Positions 58,208 through 63,142 of a stretch of 63,142 bases of DNA are shown one piece after another. Source of the DNA: Lachnospiraceae bacterium (GTDB lineage Bacteria > Bacillota > Clostridia > Lachnospirales > Lachnospiraceae); assembly GCA_024697595.1 (NCBI GenBank), contig JAILFK010000069.1, positions 1 to 63,142 on the forward strand, given 5' to 3'. Below the pieces are notes generated by a model. That model worked only from the letters and a program-made list of their open reading frames with translations, had not been told where the DNA came from and searched no databases. The position numbers and the translations under genes were made by a program. Positions within the stretch are counted from its first letter, which is position 1, and every line of letters begins with the position of its first letter.

Positions 58208-58636
58208 TCACACCTCTGTCAACATAAATAAAATTAAACTTGCCGCCGACAAAATAGGCACAAAAGCCATCTTATATTTTTTCCCTTTTTTAAAAATAAA
58301 TCTCAGTACTATGCCCAATAATCCCGCCATCATTGTAGCCATCCAAAATAGAATCAAATTCTTTTCAAAGCCAAGATAAATCCCACAAGCCATCAGCAAT
58401 AAACCATCTCCTAAACCTATATTCTGATGGGACAATATACTGATAATCACCAAAACTAATCCCACAAAAATTCCACCTAACACATCAACTATATTCATTT
58501 TTATGTATGTAATTTGGAAAATGATACCGCCAATAAAACATATTACAGGCCATATCAGATGTATTTTCTTGGTTATAAGATCTTCTATCGTACATATGCC
58601 AAGCAATATCATCACCATAATCCATTGTACGTTCAT
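58208..58636 (-). CDS. tadV: Prepilin peptidase (TadV/CpaA type, A24 family)
   Basis: This membrane aspartic protease trims Flp pilins and TadE-like pseudopilins. The 142-residue product has about five helices and the two catalytic Asp positions, CTIEDLITKKIH (near residue 18) and the GLGDG motif (near 74). It lacks the methylase half of PilD, as usual for TadV. Lies between the two TadE-type genes. Confidence 0.9.
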   Translation of the reverse strand: MNVQWIMVMILLGICTIEDLITKKIHLIWPVICFIGGIIFQITYIKMNIVDVLGGIFVGLVLVIISILSHQNIGLGDGLLLMACGIYLGFEKNLILFWMATMMAGLLGIVLRFIFKKGKKYKMAFVPILSAASLILFMLTEV

Positions 58637-58642
58637 ACTCTT

Positions 58643-59566
58643 TTAATTCTTTCCTCCACATTTACTACACATCTCCATGCCTTCCACATCCTCTAGTTTC
58701 ACACGTTTTATATTTCTTTTTAGGGCCCCACAATCCAGCCTGCAATGATATGCGTCACCATAATCTGTTATGTAATAAATCGAATAATCCCCCTTCTTAG
58801 GCCGACAATACTTGCAGGCCTCATATTTTCCTCCACCTTTACTTCTACAATCTTTTATAGTTGAGGCATCAATTGCTCGCACCGAAGGATTGAGATATGG
58901 ACAAGATAAGCTTGTGTGATATACCTCTCCATGTTCTGTTACATAAACATAAATCTCACCAGATTCTTTTTCTGTCGGATCATAACCAACCCACTTTCTC
59001 GCCGAGGACACTTGATTTATATGCACCCCTTTTCTTCCAAATATTTTTAGGGGAAATGTCACATAGTAATCCACTTCCAGGTCGATATAATTTCCGGATG
59101 TATCACTGTTTATATAACTAATCCCCGCAATATCTCCTAACAAAAATCTAAGTGGTATATCTTCCTGTAAAATATTGGCATCGCAAACTGCTGCAACTGC
59201 CAAAACATTTAAATCCTCCTCCTTATCAATTGCAACGCAAGCCATCTGGGATGTGGTAATATCCATTGCTCTTTGCACACCGGTTTTTATCACAAATATC
59301 TTCATCACAAAAATGCAAACTACCATAAATGATACAAACAAAGGTAATACCATAGCGGCTTCTACCGTATATGAACCAGAAAAGCGAGTCCATACAAGTG
59401 TCTCTGAAATACCACATTTTTTTCGTTTGTTAAAGGCGTTTTGTAAATTTGTTATTTTGCAGTCTCGATTTCGTTTATTTATCATTATAAGAAGAGTTTT
59501 TATTTGAATTAATATGTTTACAAGATACTGGCATATTTTTTTAACCAGCATATAAAAAAGAGACAC
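58643..59566 (-). CDS. TadE-like pseudopilin with a Cys-rich C-terminal domain
   Basis: The frame is open to a GTG at 59587, but the GTG at 59566 has AAAGGCGGG upstream and is my choice (307 residues); the start is uncertain. After a basic region comes GSYTVEAAMVLPLFVSFMVV, the TadE-type processing site and helix (about residues 63-90). The C-terminal about 100 residues contain two similar Cys units: VYHTSLSCPYL with CKYC, and AYHCRLDCGAL with CSKC. Each could bind a metal ion outside the membrane. This tail is unusual for TadE. It starts after DUF5702 and before tadV. Confidence 0.82.
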   Translation of the reverse strand: MSLFYMLVKKICQYLVNILIQIKTLLIMINKRNRDCKITNLQNAFNKRKKCGISETLVWTRFSGSYTVEAAMVLPLFVSFMVVCIFVMKIFVIKTGVQRAMDITTSQMACVAIDKEEDLNVLAVAAVCDANILQEDIPLRFLLGDIAGISYINSDTSGNYIDLEVDYYVTFPLKIFGRKGVHINQVSSARKWVGYDPTEKESGEIYVYVTEHGEVYHTSLSCPYLNPSVRAIDASTIKDCRSKGGGKYEACKYCRPKKGDYSIYYITDYGDAYHCRLDCGALKRNIKRVKLEDVEGMEMCSKCGGKN

Positions 59567-59591
59567 TTGTATGCACCCGCCTTTCACCCAT

Positions 59592-61148
59592 TCATATCAT
59601 CGCTGTAATATAACTAATATCTCCTGCTGCCTTGGATTTATATAAATCATTTTCTAAGTTTCCTAATGTCATAAAGGATGCAAACATTGGATTTCCTACA
59701 CTATTAATTTCGATATTCATCTTATAAATCATATTATCCATTCTTACTCCCTCGTAACCCTCTCTGGAATTAATTCCCAGCTCAATTAAATCCATAGGTC
59801 TATAAGCTTTATTTTCCTCGCTATTCATAAAAATAAATGCATATAAATACTGTTTATAACTCATACCATTATCTGCGCTTTTCGCCTTGGAATTACCAGA
59901 TACTGCTGCGCCTAAGTTTGACAAACTACTCTCCCATTGACTCTCAGTCTTAATAAATGCCACCTTATCACCTTTAAGCAGAGCTCTAACATCCAATACA
60001 CTTTCCACCAAGGCCCAAATAAGTATAATAGCTATTTTTACCGCTTCGATCACCGGCGGCATAGCCGTAGCTCCTGCTAAAGTCACCGCCATAATCGAAG
60101 CTTCCTCCATCATCTTTGAATTTGACATTATGGTTGCCAAATTACATACTTCTCTGATTCCTAAAAGTCTCCAAACTACTCCCTCAAGATTTTCTTTATC
60201 ACTTGCTTTTCCAGAAACGATATATTCCATCTCATAATCTAAACAACGATCACTTTTTATATCCCCATATCGATTGCACTTTTCTCCTAGATACCATAGA
60301 TACAAAGCTTCATCCATAATATTGGTTTCAACAACTTCTGAAGTGTTTCCCTGTCTTAACTCTCTCTTTGAAACTAAACCTTCTTTGGTCATCACTTTTT
60401 GCGAAATCTCGCTATCTCCTATAACAAGTCCAAGTAGTCCACTGTCTTTATACTTTTTATATATTTCAAATGGATTATTCTCTCTAGAGACAGGCTCACT
60501 CGCCTGGGGCATTTCTGCCGCGGTCTCTAAAATTTCACCCTTATCACCTTGAGAGCTGTTGTTATCACCAACTATTGTTTGTTCATTGCCATATTCTAGT
60601 TTTTGTTTGTTTAGTTCTTCAGCTTTTTTCTTACTCTCCTCGATGGCCTTACTTCCTTGATCCACTGCACTATCTATATCTAAATCCTCAACTGCCATAC
60701 CATCTATGGCAACCACCTCATCTCTTATCTTCGCCGCCGCACCTTCTATGGCTATAGCTTCTGCTGCCAATGCGCATTCTTTTATAAATGGTTTTCCCTT
60801 GTTGTCAGTCAACAATCCATACTCTGTGATATTAACTCCTGAAACTTCCTGATTTTTGACTTTACCAGCAAACTCAAGCATTCTTGACTCCACTTTTGAT
60901 ACATCCCCATCACTAGATCCATAGCCTCCATCAAGCCCTAAAACCCCATAATTATTCCAGAGGTAAACATCATATTCAGAAAATGCATCTGCACATATCT
61001 TTGAAGCTATCATCTTAGCTTGCATATGATAGTCAAACAGCCTAATCCCCTCTACCATGGAAAAAAATAAGCTCATCAGCATCAGTAAAATCATAGACAT
61101 CATCACCGTTATGGATCCCTCAGTTCTATAACTAATCATATTTTTCAT
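59592..61148 (-). CDS. DUF5702-type Tad pilus-associated protein
   Basis: The 518 residues begin with a basic stretch and a hydrophobic pseudopilin-like helix (GSITVMMSMILLMLMSLFFSM, only partly quoted) that contains no canonical Glu at +5. A large extracytoplasmic region follows, with charged helices (about 150-230) and a second hydrophobic patch near 370-390. The pattern matches the DUF5702 proteins seen in clostridial Tad loci next to TadE genes. Role in pilus assembly is inferred from position. The pilin remnant ends two bases upstream, so the two genes were adjacent. Confidence 0.8.
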   Translation of the reverse strand: MKNMISYRTEGSITVMMSMILLMLMSLFFSMVEGIRLFDYHMQAKMIASKICADAFSEYDVYLWNNYGVLGLDGGYGSSDGDVSKVESRMLEFAGKVKNQEVSGVNITEYGLLTDNKGKPFIKECALAAEAIAIEGAAAKIRDEVVAIDGMAVEDLDIDSAVDQGSKAIEESKKKAEELNKQKLEYGNEQTIVGDNNSSQGDKGEILETAAEMPQASEPVSRENNPFEIYKKYKDSGLLGLVIGDSEISQKVMTKEGLVSKRELRQGNTSEVVETNIMDEALYLWYLGEKCNRYGDIKSDRCLDYEMEYIVSGKASDKENLEGVVWRLLGIREVCNLATIMSNSKMMEEASIMAVTLAGATAMPPVIEAVKIAIILIWALVESVLDVRALLKGDKVAFIKTESQWESSLSNLGAAVSGNSKAKSADNGMSYKQYLYAFIFMNSEENKAYRPMDLIELGINSREGYEGVRMDNMIYKMNIEINSVGNPMFASFMTLGNLENDLYKSKAAGDISYITAMI

Positions 61149-61150
61149 CT

Positions 61151-61255
61151 TTATATATCATTCACCTGATCCTTTATAGAAGAGAAAATACTATTTATTA
61201 TGCTTGTGATTTGTTTCTTGAAAATGAAAATAATGCCTACTATTACCACAATTAA
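61151..61255 (-). pseudogene. C-terminal remnant of an Flp1-like pilin gene cut by the mobile element
   Basis: On the minus strand 34 codons run in frame to a TAA at 61151-61153: LIVVIVGIIFIFKKQITSII, then a short amphipathic stretch ending KDQVNDI. This hydrophobic helix plus (F)KKQIT pattern is that of Flp1-type pilins of clostridial Tad loci, which sit just before DUF5702. Upstream the frame closes at once with a TAA at 61256-61258 and the sequence changes character to GC-rich, palindrome-rich DNA. The missing part would be only about 15-30 residues (leader and start of the helix). Confidence 0.7.
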
Positions 61256-61360
61256 TTACCCTGTCCCCCAGGGAAGTAAAGAAAGAAAAGCACTCGCACA
61301 GATTCTACAGTGTATATCAAATATCTATTTAAGAACTCTGTTCAAGCCAAAGAAGCTCTA

Positions 61361-61405
61361 CTGATATCCAAGTGATATCACCTATAGATATCTAACTGAT
61401 ATCAG
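61361..61405. repeat. Four phased GATATC palindromes near the element end
   Basis: GATATC occurs at 61363, 61374, 61387 and 61398 (spacings 11, 13, 11). Three are centres of perfect ten-base palindromes: GTGATATCAC, TAGATATCTA and CTGATATCAG. They lie about 105-150 bases inside the element edge and could be recombinase or accessory-protein binding sites. Confidence 0.6.
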
Positions 61406-61411
61406 CTACTT

Positions 61412-61990
61412 TGGTCTTTCTAATAATCATATTCATCCAACTGGAGATTGCGACATGTAGTCCGCTTAATGAAATTATCAGCGGAATTTGACTACACATC
61501 CGTGTGCCAATTCCACTTATTCAACGAATACAGCGGCCTACCAAACCACCATTATTCTGATTTGTTACTCACAGGGCATTTACACAGCAGATTATCTGCA
61601 GCCCTGTATATATTTTCAGAATAATAGGCAAGCTACCCACTTTGACTAGTCACTATCGTTCCTAGTCGCGTGGTACCCTCGTTTCACTTCGGTAGCTTGC
61701 CAGGGCTAGCCCTTGGAACCCACTGGGGACTTTCATTCCCCCGTCCCCTAGAGCACATCCTCTTGTCCGGTAATGGACGAAAAACCGACCTAATAACAGT
61801 CAGAAAACTGTCCCATCGGTTTTATCCCATTCCCTACTAAGAGAATTAAGGGCTCTGCCCTTGCATCCCGCCAAAGGAGCTCCGCCCCTTTTGGATAACC
61901 CGGTCGCTCACAAATGGAATGTTTCCATCCTATCAATCCAATCATTTGTAACCGATTTGTTCCGCACAATTTTGAAAGGAGATGATACGC
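61412..61990. other. Non-coding structured leader of the element, probable oriT region
   Basis: No convincing ORF. Inverted repeats: TGTAGTC...GACTACA (61456-61497 area), ACAGGGC...GCCCTGT (61571-61607), GGCAAGCTACC with GGTAGCTTGCC (61627-61637 and 61691-61701, enclosing GACTAG/CTAGTC), GGGGAC/GTCCCC (61725-61748), AAAACCGA/TCGGTTTT (61781-61823, enclosing ACAGT/ACTGT), AAGGGCTCTGCCCTT (61848-61862) and CCAAAGG/CCTTTTGG (61871-61894). Such stems next to mobC and the relaxase fit an origin of transfer. Confidence 0.55.
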
Positions 61991-62395
61991 ATGGGAACAA
62001 AAGCAACAAAGAAACACAGAACTAGAAATCATCAGGTTAACTTCTATATGAACGATGAAGAGTATCGAAAGTTAACCAAACTTGTAACAGAATCCGGTCT
62101 GAATAAACAGACCTACCTTATCAACGCAACACTAGGAGCAACGCTTGCCAATCCCGAAGCTTTAAAAGATATCCCGAAGCTCTTATCTGAGCTTACGGAA
62201 CTTTTAAATCAGTTCAAAGGTATTGGCATCAATTGTAACCAGATGGCTAAGATTGCAAATACATATAATCAGCCAGCAAATGAAAATGAACTTAAAGAAC
62301 TTGCAAACGATGTACATGAAACCGGAAAGGAGGTATTGCCACTATGTCAGTCGTTAAAGCTATTAATACGAGAGCTAAATCTTCAGCAGCATTAA
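61991..62395 (+). CDS. mobC: Mobilization accessory protein MobC (relaxosome)
   Basis: MobC-type proteins bind oriT and help the relaxase open the DNA. I use the ATG at 61991, with AAAGGAG eight bases upstream. The 134 residues show a ribbon-helix-helix N-terminus (VNFYMNDEEYRKLTKLV, GLNKQTYLINATL) and the family signature GIGINCNQMAKIAN near residue 78. The stop overlaps the relaxase start by 52 bases. Confidence 0.9.
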   Translation: MGTKATKKHRTRNHQVNFYMNDEEYRKLTKLVTESGLNKQTYLINATLGATLANPEALKDIPKLLSELTELLNQFKGIGINCNQMAKIANTYNQPANENELKELANDVHETGKEVLPLCQSLKLLIRELNLQQH

Positions 62396-63142
62396 GTAAC
62401 ACCCTTGACTATATCTACAAAGATAAGAAAGTCACTGAAGAACTTAAGCTTGTAACTGGAGATTATTTTGAAGAAAAGGTTACTGCCGATCTTGTGTATC
62501 AGCAGTTCAAAGAAACAAAAAAGTTTTGGAATAAGACCGGAGGACGACAGTATAAGCACTTCGTCATATCCTTTCATCCAGATGAAAAGATAACTCCTGA
62601 AGAGACTCTACTGGTCGGTAAAGAATGGGCAGAGCGATGCTTCCCCGGATTTACTTGTGCTCTTGCGAGCCACATCGACTCCGATCATTGTCACTGCCAT
62701 GTAGTAGTAAATTCCGTAAACAGCATCGATGGAAGTAAAGTTCATCTGTCCAAAGCAGACTTTAAACAGATGAAAAAGATTAATGATGAAATCTGTGAAG
62801 CTCATGGCTTATCTGTCTGTGTCAAAGGAAAGCACTTTGATGGATCTGATATCGAAGAAGGAACTATCCGTTCCTACGATAAGAGGGATTATCGTCTTAT
62901 GACAACAGATGGAAAGAAAAGCTTGAAGACAGATTGCATCAGTGCAGTACTTGCTTGCATGACCACTGCAACAAGCAAAGAAGAATTTATCTCACAGATG
63001 GAAGAACACGGCTATGAAGTAAAGTGGGAAGACAACAGAAAATACATCACCTTTACACACATCGAATCCGGCAAATCTTTTAGAGATAAGAACTTAGCCG
63101 AAACATATAGTATCGAATTATCAAAGGAGGTTTTAGAAGATG
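62344..63142 (+). CDS. Relaxase/mobilization nuclease (MOBP type), 3' end outside the window
   Basis: The relaxase nicks oriT and leads the strand into the recipient. AAAGGAGG lies ten bases before the ATG at 62344, inside mobC in another frame. 266 codons are visible. The start MSVVKAINTRAKSSAALSNT leads to a candidate catalytic Tyr pair (LDYIYK, 23 and 25); the metal site is HCHCH (His115, 117, 119) in DSDHCHCHVVVNS. A later ITFTHIESGKSFRDKNL segment is typical of these relaxases. At the very end another AAAGGAGG is followed by an ATG at 63140 in a different frame, possibly the next gene overlapping this one. Confidence 0.9.
   Translation, partial: MSVVKAINTRAKSSAALSNTLDYIYKDKKVTEELKLVTGDYFEEKVTADLVYQQFKETKKFWNKTGGRQYKHFVISFHPDEKITPEETLLVGKEWAERCFPGFTCALASHIDSDHCHCHVVVNSVNSIDGSKVHLSKADFKQMKKINDEICEAHGLSVCVKGKHFDGSDIEEGTIRSYDKRDYRLMTTDGKKSLKTDCISAVLACMTTATSKEEFISQMEEHGYEVKWEDNRKYITFTHIESGKSFRDKNLAETYSIELSKEVLED

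Larger units (their letters stand above)
61256..63142 (+). mobile_element. End of an integrative conjugative or mobilizable element
   Basis: From about 61256 the sequence becomes richer in G+C and full of palindromes, and then encodes MobC and a MOBP-type relaxase. I recognise the hairpin-rich leader ahead of mobC as similar to Tn1549-type clostridial elements, from memory only. The element continues past the window. The boundary is placed where the pilin reading frame breaks; the exact junction could be a few bases either side. Confidence 0.7.

Noticed and set aside
61790-62032. 80-codon minus-strand frame over the mobC leader
   Set aside because: It lies across the palindromic leader and the mobC start, has a Cys-rich composition with no family likeness and no ribosome site.

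Overview
The window is low-GC DNA from an anaerobic Firmicute, most likely a Lachnospiraceae relative of Butyrivibrio or Pseudobutyrivibrio. This is inferred from gene content: paired GlgC/GlgD next to SpoVG, an oxygen-detoxifying A-type flavoprotein, FchA beside FolD, clostridial-type Tad pilus genes, a Veg protein, and a class B sortase with a TPxTADG-type wall-sorting tail. No rRNA, tRNA or CRISPR array was seen. Most genes have strong AGGAGG-type ribosome binding sites, which I used to move several starts inward from the longest open frame.

Layout. 1-8370 (minus): an A-type flavoprotein, a Na/phosphate symporter with a PhoU domain, a sugar-binding-protein/GGDEF fusion and secA, closely spaced. 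8486-13355: a secreted phosphatase/nuclease-fold protein, then a potassium uptake set (trkA, trkH) with a methyltransferase. 13512-18053 (minus): an intracellular GH43 glycosidase, aldose epimerase, then fchA-folD. 18208-28522 (minus): a cell-surface locus with a 2.6k-residue repeat protein, a class B sortase and a leucine-rich-repeat protein carrying a sorting tail. 28763-33911: veg, plsC, a small membrane protein, pgi and an EAL protein. 34263-38629: a radical SAM enzyme and the glycogen/SpoVG operon glgC-glgD-spoVG. 38935-43881 (plus): murC, then dnaD-dnaI-prs behind a cluster of DnaA boxes. 43997-50129: a membrane-anchored beta-propeller-like protein with a degenerate C39-like tail, an LTA-synthase-type enzyme, ThiT and a YhhN protein. 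50146-54267: a response regulator and a 1249-residue hybrid kinase that holds a whole phosphorelay ending in an HD-GYP domain. 54424-56761: a tiny zinc-ribbon-like protein, rhomboid protease, HIT protein and a flavodoxin-SCP2 fusion. 56826-61255 (minus): the distal part of a Tad/Flp pilus locus. 61256 to the end: one end of a conjugative or mobilizable element, with mobC and a relaxase.

Main points. (1) The element appears to have landed inside the Flp-type pilin gene: 34 in-frame codons of a pilin C-terminus survive immediately upstream of the pilus genes and stop at the element edge, so the pilus operon is cut from its upstream half. (2) FolD has lost two of the cyclohydrolase catalytic residues (Lys to Ala, Gln to Phe) while its operon partner FchA can supply that activity. 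(3) Three cyclic-di-GMP enzymes of different types (GGDEF, EAL, HD-GYP) lie in one window, with two unusual architectures. (4) The sortase has a long conserved-looking cytoplasmic N-terminal domain and sits between a giant unanchored repeat protein and an anchored LRR protein. (5) DnaA boxes sit upstream of the helicase-loading genes, and one of them overlaps the murC terminator stem. All functional statements rest on motif reading; no database search was run.
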